64,000 bases of DNA, taken from contig JAENYK010000006.1 in the NCBI GenBank assembly GCA_016841825.1, positions 124,001 to 188,000 on the forward strand, read 5' to 3'. Within the stretch, counting starts at the first letter, position 1. Each line of letters begins with the position of its first letter. This document shows, piece after piece, positions 19,998 to 27,470 of the stretch. The notes below the pieces were generated by a model that saw only the letters and a program-made list of their open reading frames with translations, was not told where the DNA came from and ran no database searches. Both the position numbers and the translations under genes were made by a program. Source of the stretch: Halothermothrix sp. (GTDB lineage: Bacteria > Bacillota > Halanaerobiia > DY22613).

Positions 19998-20201
19998 GTG
20001 AGCAAATTATCTGACTATGAGTTTGCAGGATTGAATGGAATAGAATTAAAAAAGATTAAAGAGCTGGAAGATGAAATCAATCGCAAGTTGCGTGTAAATA
20101 GTGGGCGAGAGATATATCTAATGGCATTTCAGAACCGGGAAACAGATCTCAATCAATCGGGTGAAATCAATGATCAGGCCGAACCGACTTATAATTTATA
20201 G
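19998..20201 (+). CDS. unidentified 67-aa protein
   Basis: GTG start at 19998 behind AAAAGGAGGTAAT. The 67-residue product (starts MSKLSDYEFAGLNGIELKKI) is soluble, with a helical Lys/Glu-rich first half. No family recognised. Its 3' end overlaps the start of the c-type haem protein by 32 bp, so the two should be translationally coupled and co-transcribed. Confidence 0.6.
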   Translation: MSKLSDYEFAGLNGIELKKIKELEDEINRKLRVNSGREIYLMAFQNRETDLNQSGEINDQAEPTYNL

Positions 20202-20637
20202 CATTGTGGCTCTTGTATTATTGGGAGTGGCAGTATATAGGTCATTAAATAGTCCTGAGCCTGATCCTCCACCCAAAGTGGAGATAGATCTTCCCAGAGA
20301 AGGTGCCAATCCTGGTATGTTGAACGATAATTCAGGACCCAATGAACAGAATAAAGATTTTGATGGAGATGATCCAGAACTGGCGGGATACTCTTTTGAT
20401 TTCGATATTGAGCCGATCATGACGGCCAGATGCTTTAGTTGTCATTCAAAAGAGGAAAAAGTAAGGCAAAATCTAGTTTTCTATGATTATAATACGGTTT
20501 TGAAACAAATCATTCCCGGTGATTTGAACAGTACTCTGCCCAAATCTATAGCTAAAGATGGTAGTATGCGGCACTACCTTAGCGATGAAGAAGCCAATCT
20601 GATTAGGGAATGGATTTCCAAAGGAGCCAGGCAATGA
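20170..20637 (+). CDS. membrane-anchored single-haem c-type cytochrome-like protein
   Basis: The 155-residue protein has an N-terminal membrane anchor (about 7-24), a Pro/Asp-rich linker (about 28-75) and a small domain with one haem c attachment motif, RCFSCHSKEE (CxxCH). The context PIMTARCFSCH, VPGD-like IIPGDLNST and the ending LSDEEANLIREWISKGA match the PSCyt1-type cytochrome c domain (PF07635). It should face the periplasm with haem attached outside the membrane. No haem-lyase or Ccm gene is nearby. ATG 20170 was chosen over GTG 20161 because TCGGGTGA overlaps the GTG. A c-type haem protein is unexpected in a fermentative anaerobe; electron partners are unknown. Confidence 0.72.
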   Translation: MIRPNRLIIYSIVALVLLGVAVYRSLNSPEPDPPPKVEIDLPREGANPGMLNDNSGPNEQNKDFDGDDPELAGYSFDFDIEPIMTARCFSCHSKEEKVRQNLVFYDYNTVLKQIIPGDLNSTLPKSIAKDGSMRHYLSDEEANLIREWISKGARQ

Positions 20638-20650
20638 AGTTAAAAAAGTA

Positions 20651-20750
20651 AAAACCCCCCGGAATTATTGCTTGGTCAGTTTATAGAGGTTTGAACCTTT
20701 GACGGACTACTCTCATAAACTGATTTAAGGAGTACTGAAGGAGGGGTTTT
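20651..20750 (+). ncRNA. candidate structured leader that can hide the SD of the GNAT gene
   Basis: Three nested stems are visible. AAAACCCC (20651-20658) pairs with GGGGTTTT (20743-20750). TCAGTTTAT (20676-20684) pairs perfectly with ATAAACTGA (20715-20723). AGGT-TTGA-ACCT (20687-20698) forms the tip. The outer 3' strand contains the Shine-Dalgarno (AAGGAGGGG) of the gene starting at 20752, so closing the outer stem would block translation. It does not match any riboswitch class I know. Nested pairing is seen in the sequence; regulation is inference. Confidence 0.55.
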
Positions 20751-20751
20751 T

Positions 20752-21228
20752 ATGATCCAGGTACGGGAAGCAGACTTGGATGATTTGGAAGTAGTTCTAG
20801 AACTATGGTCAGAATTTACCCAATATCTTTCGAAAATGGAACCGGACTTTTTTCAGCTGCAGGAGGATGCCCGGGAGATTTATCGTCAGATTTTACATGA
20901 ACAGTTACAATCCGAACATACTCTGGTTCTATTGGCTAAAGATTCAGCTAAAGCCATTGGATACAATCTAACTTCTATTCGTTATCCAACTAATGTATTC
21001 CTCCAGATACCCTATGGTCACATCAGTGACCTTTATTTACGTCAAGAATTCCGGGGTCAAAAGGTAGGTCAACAACTCGTGAAGATAGCTATCGTCTGGC
21101 TGAAAAATCGTGGTATTAGCAAAGTCAATGTTAATCCTTTTTTTACTAGTTCACAAGTAGTAAAATTTTGGAAAGATATGGGTTTTGAAAGATATGAGAT
21201 GGGGTTTAAGTCCAGTATTGAATGTTAA
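20752..21228 (+). CDS. GNAT-family N-acetyltransferase
   Basis: Transfers an acyl group from acyl-CoA to an amine of an unknown acceptor. The 158-residue length fits one GNAT domain: IQVREADLDDLEVVLELWSEF opening helix, central strand GHISDLYLRQEFRGQKVGQQL with the CoA-binding RGQKVG loop (R/Q-x-x-G-x-G/A), and the terminal VKFWKDMGFERYEM strand. SD AAGGAGGGG lies within a strong potential hairpin that begins 100 bp upstream, suggesting translational control. The substrate cannot be told from sequence. The next feature downstream is the cobalamin riboswitch, unrelated in direction of control. Confidence 0.85.
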   Translation: MIQVREADLDDLEVVLELWSEFTQYLSKMEPDFFQLQEDAREIYRQILHEQLQSEHTLVLLAKDSAKAIGYNLTSIRYPTNVFLQIPYGHISDLYLRQEFRGQKVGQQLVKIAIVWLKNRGISKVNVNPFFTSSQVVKFWKDMGFERYEMGFKSSIEC

Positions 21229-21334
21229 GTTGGATATACAAAATTACTTATTTGGGGCAGGATAATTAATATTTGTCCAGAATTAAAATAGATAGTAGAA
21301 TACAAGGTAATAGGAAGATCTGGTGGTCGATGTA

Positions 21335-21560
21335 TCTTTAAAGGTAACTTTAGAGATGCATGACCTTAAAAGGGAAGCTAAGGATAGGTAAAGAGAACTA
21401 CCTGTCGCAGCGCGGTCCCGCCACTGTGATCAGGGAGTGAACCTTCAATAGACCACTCGTTTATTTGGGGAAGGTGGAGGTGAATGATGATCTGACAGCC
21501 AGGAGACCTGCCAGATTTACAACCAGAGTGTGGCTGCACACACTAACCTTCGGCAGAAAG
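21335..21560 (+). ncRNA. cobalamin (AdoCbl-type) riboswitch
   Basis: Carries the B12-box features in order: AAAAGGGAA, then GCGCGGTCCCGCCACTGTGA, then GACAGCCAGGAGACCTGCC. A terminator hairpin sits about 25-50 nt further on (21587-21616) before the BtuF-like gene. The arrangement fits transcriptional attenuation: B12 bound lets the terminator form and shuts off uptake. Boundaries are approximate, as the P1 stem was not drawn precisely. Confidence 0.93.
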
Positions 21561-21586
21561 GGGTGGTAGAGTATTGAATAAACCTA

Positions 21587-21616
21587 AACTCGTCCTTAGA
21601 AGGTCGGGTTTTTTTA
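21587..21616 (+). terminator. riboswitch-controlled terminator
   Basis: AACTCGTCCTT pairs with AAGGTCGGGTT (one mismatch and one G-U), followed by seven T residues. It lies between the cobalamin aptamer and the BtuF-like gene. Confidence 0.8.
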
Positions 21617-21669
21617 TGTTTTTACGGTTGGGGTTAGAGTAAAAATACAGAAAGGGTGAGGTTATATTT

Positions 21670-22557
21670 ATGAAAAAATTTAACTTAATTATGGTTTTAT
21701 CTTTATTACTTATTTTGCTGACAGGTATAGTTGAAGCTAGCTATCCGATTAAAGTGGTTGATGATTTGGACAATCTGGTGATAGTATCTGAAAAACCGAT
21801 GCGCATTGTCTCTCTGGCTCCAAGTCATACTGAGATTCTTTTTGCACTGGGTTTAGAGGATAGAATAGTTGGAAGAACTGACTATTGTGATTATCCAGCA
21901 GAGGCTAGTAAAATTACCAGCGTGGGAGGATACAGTCAACCAAGTGTTGAGACAATTATGGCTGTTCAACCTGACCTGGTTTTTGCTTCATTTGGAAATC
22001 CTGATGAACTGTTAAACCAATTGAGAGAACTGGGTATTCCGGTTCTGGGATATGATCCGCAGACCCTGGAAGATACGATGAACCTGATCTGGGAGATGAG
22101 TAAAGTTACCGGAACAGAAGAAAAGGCTACTGAACTTATTGCGAATATGAGAGAACGAATTAATGTAGTGAAGACTCTGGTAAAAGACGCTGATCGTCCA
22201 CTGGTATTTTGGGAAGTATGGCATGATCCTTTATATACTGCTGGATCTGGAACTTTTATTGATGACTTGATCACTATAGCTGGAGGAGTGAACCTGGCGG
22301 CAGATACCCAATCTCCCTGGCCAGTATATAATCTGGAAGTTTTATTGATGAGAAACCCCGATGTCTATATTGCGACTCAAGATCAGTGGTCTTCTCCGGG
22401 TAACATTCCAGAACGTCCAGGTTTTGATCAATTGAAAGCGGTACAAACTGGTAGAGTATACATAGTGGATGCCAATCCTGTTAACCGTCCAGGTCCAAGA
22501 TTGATCGACGGTTTGGAGATGATTGTCCGGGCTATCCATCCGGAATTATTTGAATAA
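21670..22557 (+). CDS. btuF: cobalamin-binding periplasmic protein, BtuF-like
   Basis: Substrate-binding protein of the helical-backbone (class III) ABC type. The 295-residue protein has a signal peptide (about 1-24) and two lobes linked by a long helix: RIVSLAPSHTEILFALGLEDRIVGRTDYCDYP, VETIMAVQPDLVFA, and VNLAADTQSPWPVYNLEVLLMRNPDVYI. The B12 riboswitch directly upstream identifies cobalamin as the likely ligand over iron-siderophore. No Cys follows the signal peptide, so it is not lipid-anchored, as expected when an outer membrane retains it. No BtuC/BtuD genes follow; a terminator ends the unit, so the permease and ATPase must be elsewhere. Confidence 0.85.
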   Translation: MKKFNLIMVLSLLLILLTGIVEASYPIKVVDDLDNLVIVSEKPMRIVSLAPSHTEILFALGLEDRIVGRTDYCDYPAEASKITSVGGYSQPSVETIMAVQPDLVFASFGNPDELLNQLRELGIPVLGYDPQTLEDTMNLIWEMSKVTGTEEKATELIANMRERINVVKTLVKDADRPLVFWEVWHDPLYTAGSGTFIDDLITIAGGVNLAADTQSPWPVYNLEVLLMRNPDVYIATQDQWSSPGNIPERPGFDQLKAVQTGRVYIVDANPVNRPGPRLIDGLEMIVRAIHPELFE

Positions 22558-22560
22558 GGT

Positions 22561-22597
22561 AAAAAAGAAGACCCCACAGCAGGGTCTTCTTTTTTAA
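22561..22597 (+). terminator. intrinsic terminator after btuF
   Basis: AAAAGAAGACCC pairs with GGGTCTTCTTTT, then T-tract. The remaining 260 bp before the next gene are A/T-rich. A possible extended -10 TGCTAAAAT lies at 22809-22817; nothing else is recognised there. Confidence 0.85.
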
Positions 22598-22859
22598 AGA
22601 GATGGCGTAAATATAGAGAGAAATTGGCCAGTAGATTAGATCTGATTTTGAGTTTTATAAACGTTTTCATTATCTAGTATCTGATTAGAAAATCAAAATA
22701 TTCGACCAAAAAAATCCACGTAAGTTTGCGAACCCGATTTTTCAGCATATTTTTGCAAAAAATATTGAATTACATTACAAAATAATAATGGAAAAAAGGA
22801 TAAAAATATGCTAAAATAAGATTAGAGATAAAAAAATTGTTGAGTAGGAGTGAAGATCA

Positions 22860-24026
22860 GTGCTCCATCTTTGGAAAAAGTTTGTAAATGATGAGGAATT
22901 AAATACTTCTATCTTGCGTGAACCAATCTATGAATCATGGCTTCGGTGCAAAATCTGTCGAGTTGATCCGTTGTTGACAACTGGACCCAAGTTATCTCCA
23001 GGGGATTTAAAATTACTACTTCGTGATAATGCAAAATTGATGCAGGTAGCAATACCCTTAATGGAGGACCTTTATCAGTTTATTAAAGGTTCTCGTTTTG
23101 TTATAATTTTGGCTGATCGGGAAGGTTATATTTTGAAGACACTGGCTAATTCTGAGATCACAGGACATCTGACCAGACATAATGTTATACCTGGCAGCAA
23201 TTTCTCTGAGAGATTTATGGGAACCCACGCTATTGGAACCGCTTTATACACTAATAGTCCTATCCAGGTCAGGGGTGAGGAACATTTTTTAAAGATGTAT
23301 CATTCCTGGACAGGTTCTGCTGCTCCCATCCACTCGCCTGAAGGAGATGTGATTGGCTGTCTATGTATTTCTGGACCAGCAGACGAGACTCATATTCATA
23401 ATTTGGGAATGATCGTCTCAACTGTTAACTCAATTGAGAAACAATTCCTATTAAAAGACACCATTAATGAACTGCAGGAGCTGAATAATGGATTATTAGA
23501 TACTCTGGCTTTAGTGCTAGATTTGAAAGATAACTATACTGCTAATCATTCCTTTAATGTGATGAATTATTCTAATCTATTGGCTGAACAGTATGGTTTG
23601 CCTCCGGACCAGATGAAAGAATTGCGTTATGCTGCGTTATTACATGATATCGGAAAGATCGGTATTCCGGATAGTATTCTAAATAAACCAGAAAGATTGA
23701 CCGATGAGGAGTTTGAGCGGATTAAAGAGCACCCTGTAACAGGGGCAAAATTACTTAAAAAAGCTCGCTTTTCCCCGACTATTATTGCTGCTGTGCGTCA
23801 TCACCATGAATACTTTGATGGCAGAGGATATCCTGATGGGATAAAGTATAAAGATATACCTTTATTTGCGCGAATTATTGCTGTTGCAGATTCTTTTGAT
23901 GCGATGACTACATATAGGGTATATAAAGCGCCAATGACTAAAGAAGCTGCAAAAGAGGAGATTTGGCTCTGTCGTCGGAAACAATTTGACCCTGAATTAG
24001 CAGAATTATTTTTAGATTGTGTATAA
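22860..24026 (+). CDS. HD-GYP phosphodiesterase with AcoR-type sensor domain
   Basis: The 388-residue cytoplasmic protein has an N-terminal sensor region (about 15-200) resembling the GAF-type input of AcoR-class activators: ESWLRCK at the start, RFMGTHAIGTALYTNSPIQVRGEEHF and GSAAPIHSPEGDVIGCLCISG. A C-terminal HD-GYP domain follows (about 205-385), with LLHDIGKIGIPD, the HHHEYFDGRGYPDG signature and ARIIAVADSFDAMTT. HD-GYP domains cleave cyclic di-GMP to GMP. No sigma-54 AAA+ domain is present, so the AcoR-like input has been joined to c-di-GMP breakdown. GTG 22860 is the ORF start; the SD (AGGAGTGAAG) fits. Confidence 0.88.
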   Translation: MLHLWKKFVNDEELNTSILREPIYESWLRCKICRVDPLLTTGPKLSPGDLKLLLRDNAKLMQVAIPLMEDLYQFIKGSRFVIILADREGYILKTLANSEITGHLTRHNVIPGSNFSERFMGTHAIGTALYTNSPIQVRGEEHFLKMYHSWTGSAAPIHSPEGDVIGCLCISGPADETHIHNLGMIVSTVNSIEKQFLLKDTINELQELNNGLLDTLALVLDLKDNYTANHSFNVMNYSNLLAEQYGLPPDQMKELRYAALLHDIGKIGIPDSILNKPERLTDEEFERIKEHPVTGAKLLKKARFSPTIIAAVRHHHEYFDGRGYPDGIKYKDIPLFARIIAVADSFDAMTTYRVYKAPMTKEAAKEEIWLCRRKQFDPELAELFLDCV

Positions 24027-24040
24027 ATAGTTGATTTTAT

Positions 24041-24075
24041 AAATTGGACTAATGATATATAGTCCAATTTTCTTT
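24041..24075 (+). terminator. intrinsic terminator after the HD-GYP gene
   Basis: AAATTGGACT pairs with AGTCCAATTT, followed by TCTTTT. Confidence 0.75.
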
Positions 24076-24190
24076 TGCTAGAAATTTAGTGTCTGTGTGT
24101 ACAATTTAAGAGAGAAATGTATAATATGTTTGTTTTTTAAAGGATTATTACAAATTTTATTCGTTTATAGATAATTTTTTTTCTAATAAA

Positions 24191-24219
24191 TTTACAATTA
24201 GAACGAAATGTGTTATAAT
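24191..24219 (+). promoter_or_regulatory. promoter upstream of repeat copy 4
   Basis: TTTACA (24191-24196), 17-bp spacer, TATAAT (24214-24219). The start near 24226 is about 30 nt before repeat copy 4, which would then be in the leader of the 54-aa gene. Confidence 0.65.
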
Positions 24220-24254
24220 AATTTCTGTAAGATTGGTCTATGACCTAATCATAC

Positions 24255-24396
24255 TTTAACGACATTTCAGAAGGATAGTATCCCAGCTTTTATAAGTAGA
24301 AGTATAACTAAATGATGTTTATTCAGTGGAGGCGCAAATTCTCTTCTGAAGTCGTTAAACCTAAGAATTAACAGCTTGCTGTTAATGCGACTTTAA
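24255..24396 (+). repeat. structured intergenic repeat, copy 4
   Basis: The best-closed copy. TTTAACGAC pairs with GTCGTTAAA and TCAGAAG with CTTCTGA (5' strand 24255-24273, 3' strand 24342-24358). The alternative hairpin TTCAG..CTGAA uses the same 3' strand. The final hairpin TTAACAGCTTGCTGTTAA (24368-24385) is perfect. It ends about 38 bp before the start of the 54-aa gene and lies downstream of a good promoter. Confidence 0.8.
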
Positions 24397-24433
24397 TATA
24401 TGGTAATATATAAAAAAAGGAGTGATTGGAGAG

Positions 24434-24598
24434 ATGATTCAAGTAGATGACCGAGTGCGTTATAAGAACGTATTAGGTGCATGGGAAGAGGGAGTTGTCA
24501 TAAAAATTAATAAGACAACTTATCGCATTGTTAATAACCGAAATTTTAAGGTTTTAAGTATCCGCAAGGACAATGTAGAGAAGCTGGAACAAAACTAA
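24434..24598 (+). CDS. 54-aa SH3/KOW-like small protein
   Basis: ATG 24434 follows AAAAAAGGAGTGATTGG, and the frame closes at TAA 24596-24598, with a terminator right after. The product begins MIQVDDRVRYKNVLGAWEEG and continues as short alternating strands (VVIKINKTTYRIV). This looks like a minimal SH3- or Tudor-like barrel as found in small nucleic-acid or ribosome-associated proteins. No family name can be given. It is the only gene on its transcript, with repeat copy 4 as its leader. Confidence 0.7.
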   Translation: MIQVDDRVRYKNVLGAWEEGVVIKINKTTYRIVNNRNFKVLSIRKDNVEKLEQN

Positions 24599-24613
24599 CA
24601 TATTTCCGCAATG

Positions 24614-24643
24614 AAGGTGTCTGATATGAGGCACCTTTTTTCT
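24614..24643 (+). terminator. intrinsic terminator after the 54-aa gene
   Basis: AAGGTG pairs with CACCTT (24632-24637), followed by TTTTCTTT. Confidence 0.7.
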
Positions 24644-24784
24644 TTGATCAAAAATTTATAATAGGTTAATAGATAAGTTAGCTAGAGAGAAAAAAGAGGA
24701 AAACGCAGACTTGAGACGAAATACTACATCTGGTGAAGATTTAAATCAAAGTCCAGTCTCTAGATGTTTGAAATAGAAAATCAA

Positions 24785-24793
24785 TGGTATAAT
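24785..24793 (+). promoter_or_regulatory. extended -10 promoter for the U32 peptidase gene
   Basis: TGGTATAAT (24785-24793) is an extended -10 element about 50 bp before ATG 24846. The -35 region is poor: TTGAAA at 24768 leaves only 14 bp. Confidence 0.5.
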
Positions 24794-24845
24794 AAATTTG
24801 ATTAGGTAGAATTATTAATGCTGATTGAAATGAGGTTGAAAACCG

Positions 24846-27290
24846 ATGAATGGGAATAGGCCAGAGTTATTAGCTCCTGTAGGTAATATGGACAGTCTGT
24901 ACGCTGCAGTCCAGAACGGCTGCGATGCAGTTTATCTGGGGGGAAAAGCCTTTGGTGCCAGAGCTTCTGCTGCTAATTTTGAACGGGAAGAATTACAAAA
25001 AGCGTTGGACTATGCTCATCTATATGGTGTTCGGGTGTATGTAACTGTAAATACTTTATATAAAGATGACGAACTTCCTGCAATGCTAGAATTTGTTGGA
25101 AATCTGTATACTGATGGGGTAGATGGAGTAATTCTGCAAGATATTGGTGCTGTGGAAGTTATTCGACAGGCCTATCCTGATCTGGTACTCCATGCCAGTA
25201 CTCAGATGACTATTCATAATGTGCAAGGGGCTAGATACCTGGAGCAGCTCGGTTTTACGCGAGTGGTGTTGGCCAGGGAGTTAACTCTGGTAGAGATTAG
25301 AGAGATTATTATGCAGACTAACATTGAAGTAGAAACCTTTGTTCATGGTGCTCTCTGTGTCTGTTATTCAGGGCAGTGCCTGATGAGTAGTTTGATTGGT
25401 GGACGAAGTGGTAACCGCGGCCGCTGTGCTCAACCATGTCGTTTACCCTATCAATTGGTCGACAGAGAAAGTGGACAGATGCTGGCCAGTCTTCCCGAAC
25501 CTCGTTATCTGTTGAGTTCTAAAGATATTAATAGTTTAGAGATTTTGCCCGAATTAATTCAGGCTGGTATTGTCTCTTTTAAAATTGAAGGGAGAATGAA
25601 GCGGCCTGAGTATGCAGCCAGTGTGACCAGAATCTATCGTCAATATATTGATCAGGCTCTGCTTGATCCTGAACATTATTGGATAGAGCCACAAGCCTGG
25701 CAGGAGATTACCCAAATCTTTAACCGTGGAGGATTTAGTACAGGTTATTATCAGGGCAAATCAGGTAGTACGATGATGAGTTATCTGCGGCCCAAAAACT
25801 GGGGGATAAAGGTTGGAGAGGTTGTCTCATATGATCTGAAACACCATCTCTGTACCGCCAAACTTTCGGGAAAACTGAAAGATGGTGATGGGGTAGAGAT
25901 CTGGTCAAAGGAAGAAAATCATCCAGGTGCCACTATTCGTAAGCTTAGACTTCAAGGTGATCGGGCAACATTTTCGATTAAAGGTCAGATTTGTCCTGGT
26001 GATCCTGTATATCGTACATCACAGAAGGATCTGTTGGAAGAATTGACCCAGAGCTACACTAGTTATACCAGGCAGATTGAACTCTATGGTCAGATTGCTC
26101 TGCGACCAGGTGAACCGATGATCCTACACCTATGGGATCAGACGGGAAATTATATCCAGGTTGAGAGTAAGGAGAAGGTCGAACAGGCAGAAAAACATCC
26201 GTTATCTGCAGATAAAGTCAGAGAGCAGATCAGTAAATTGGGTAATCTTCCTTTTAAATTAATTGATCTGCAGATGGACATACAGGGAGATATTTTTATC
26301 CCCATCTCAGAATTGAACGGATTACGTCGAAAAGGGATTAAAAAACTTACTCTGGAGAGAATTAGAAATTTTCGCTCTAAAAGAGCTAAATGCCCAGTTA
26401 ATCTTTCAGATGTGATCAAAGTTTCTGAAGCAGGGTTGAGAGTAGTTCCTGAGTTGGCAGTATATCTTCGTGGGCAGCAATTTGATCCATTGAAGTTTGC
26501 AGTGTTGGGAATAGAGAGAATTTATCTTGATTTAGTGGTAGTGACTGCTGAACTGGTCAGTCAATTAAAAGAACAAAACTCTGATCTAAAAGTATTTGCC
26601 ATGCTGCCTCGAATTGCCAGAAACGAAGAAATCACCTGGATCAAAGCTAGTCTAAATAATTTGCGTGAGTCAAAACTGGATGGTATCTATGTGAGTAATC
26701 TGGGAGAAGCAGAGATAATGGCTGATTACCCAAAGCCCTATCATGTTAATTTTTCGTTAAATACTATGAATAAATTAAGTATAAATTATTGGGCTGCCCA
26801 TGGTGCCAGAAGCGTAACCCTGTCACCTGAGCTGAATTTAAAAGAGATGGAAGAGCTGCTTCAATGGATAGATATTCCAAAGGAAGTAATTGTTTATGGT
26901 TATTTACCGGCTATGGAGTCTGAATACTGCCCGGTAAATATATTGAAAAAAGAATCTACCTGTCAGTCGGGTATCACTTATGGGTTATTAGATCGTAAAG
27001 GGATGATTTTTCCCGTATTGACAGATTGTCGGAATTGTCGTAGTACTATTTTAAATTCCCAACCCTTGTTTTTGTTAGATCAGTTAGAAGATGTGCTTAA
27101 GAATAGTTTTGGGATCTTAAGGATGGATTTAACGATAGAGAGTGAAGAAGAGGGGATACAGTTAGTCAAACAATATTTATCAAGGATGAGAGATATAGAA
27201 GAACCTTTAACAACCGAAATTCTTACCATTGTTAATAGAATGCAAAAAAGAGGATTTACTAGAGGACATTTTTATCGAGGTGTTGAATAA
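24846..27290 (+). CDS. peptidase U32 family protein (long form with DUF3656-type C-terminus)
   Basis: The 814-residue cytoplasmic protein opens with the U32 barrel (RPELLAPVGNMDSLYAAVQNGCDAVYLGGKAFGARA). The signature E-x-F-V-H-G-A-L-C-V-C-Y-S-G-Q-C is at about residues 162-178, and the Cys-containing NRGRCAQPCR follows. This cysteine set binds an Fe-S cluster in the hydroxylase members UbiU/V and RlhA. Residues 300-480 resemble the DUF3656 domain, and the last 300 hold a degenerate second barrel. The long form in Firmicutes is often called a protease, but an RNA hydroxylase (RlhA-like) role is as likely. ATG 24846 follows GAGGTTGAAAACC. Confidence 0.85.
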   Translation: MNGNRPELLAPVGNMDSLYAAVQNGCDAVYLGGKAFGARASAANFEREELQKALDYAHLYGVRVYVTVNTLYKDDELPAMLEFVGNLYTDGVDGVILQDIGAVEVIRQAYPDLVLHASTQMTIHNVQGARYLEQLGFTRVVLARELTLVEIREIIMQTNIEVETFVHGALCVCYSGQCLMSSLIGGRSGNRGRCAQPCRLPYQLVDRESGQMLASLPEPRYLLSSKDINSLEILPELIQAGIVSFKIEGRMKRPEYAASVTRIYRQYIDQALLDPEHYWIEPQAWQEITQIFNRGGFSTGYYQGKSGSTMMSYLRPKNWGIKVGEVVSYDLKHHLCTAKLSGKLKDGDGVEIWSKEENHPGATIRKLRLQGDRATFSIKGQICPGDPVYRTSQKDLLEELTQSYTSYTRQIELYGQIALRPGEPMILHLWDQTGNYIQVESKEKVEQAEKHPLSADKVREQISKLGNLPFKLIDLQMDIQGDIFIPISELNGLRRKGIKKLTLERIRNFRSKRAKCPVNLSDVIKVSEAGLRVVPELAVYLRGQQFDPLKFAVLGIERIYLDLVVVTAELVSQLKEQNSDLKVFAMLPRIARNEEITWIKASLNNLRESKLDGIYVSNLGEAEIMADYPKPYHVNFSLNTMNKLSINYWAAHGARSVTLSPELNLKEMEELLQWIDIPKEVIVYGYLPAMESEYCPVNILKKESTCQSGITYGLLDRKGMIFPVLTDCRNCRSTILNSQPLFLLDQLEDVLKNSFGILRMDLTIESEEEGIQLVKQYLSRMRDIEEPLTTEILTIVNRMQKRGFTRGHFYRGVE

Positions 27291-27470
27291 TTTTAGTATA
27301 GTATTTTTTATTATAGTAGTTCACTCATTGGGAAAGAACTTGTATCATAAACTAGTACAGAGAATGAGTAGATTTGATTAATATCCTCTGTGATGTTGAA
27401 GAAGTAATTAATGAAAGATGAATGGTAGAGTAATTATACGTTAAGTTTATTAAAGGAGGATTTAGCAGAA

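Noticed and set aside
27322-27388. Inverted repeat ACTCATT..AATGAGT before the AI-2E family gene
   Set aside because: Only 7 bp with a long loop and no T tract; too weak to call a terminator or operator.
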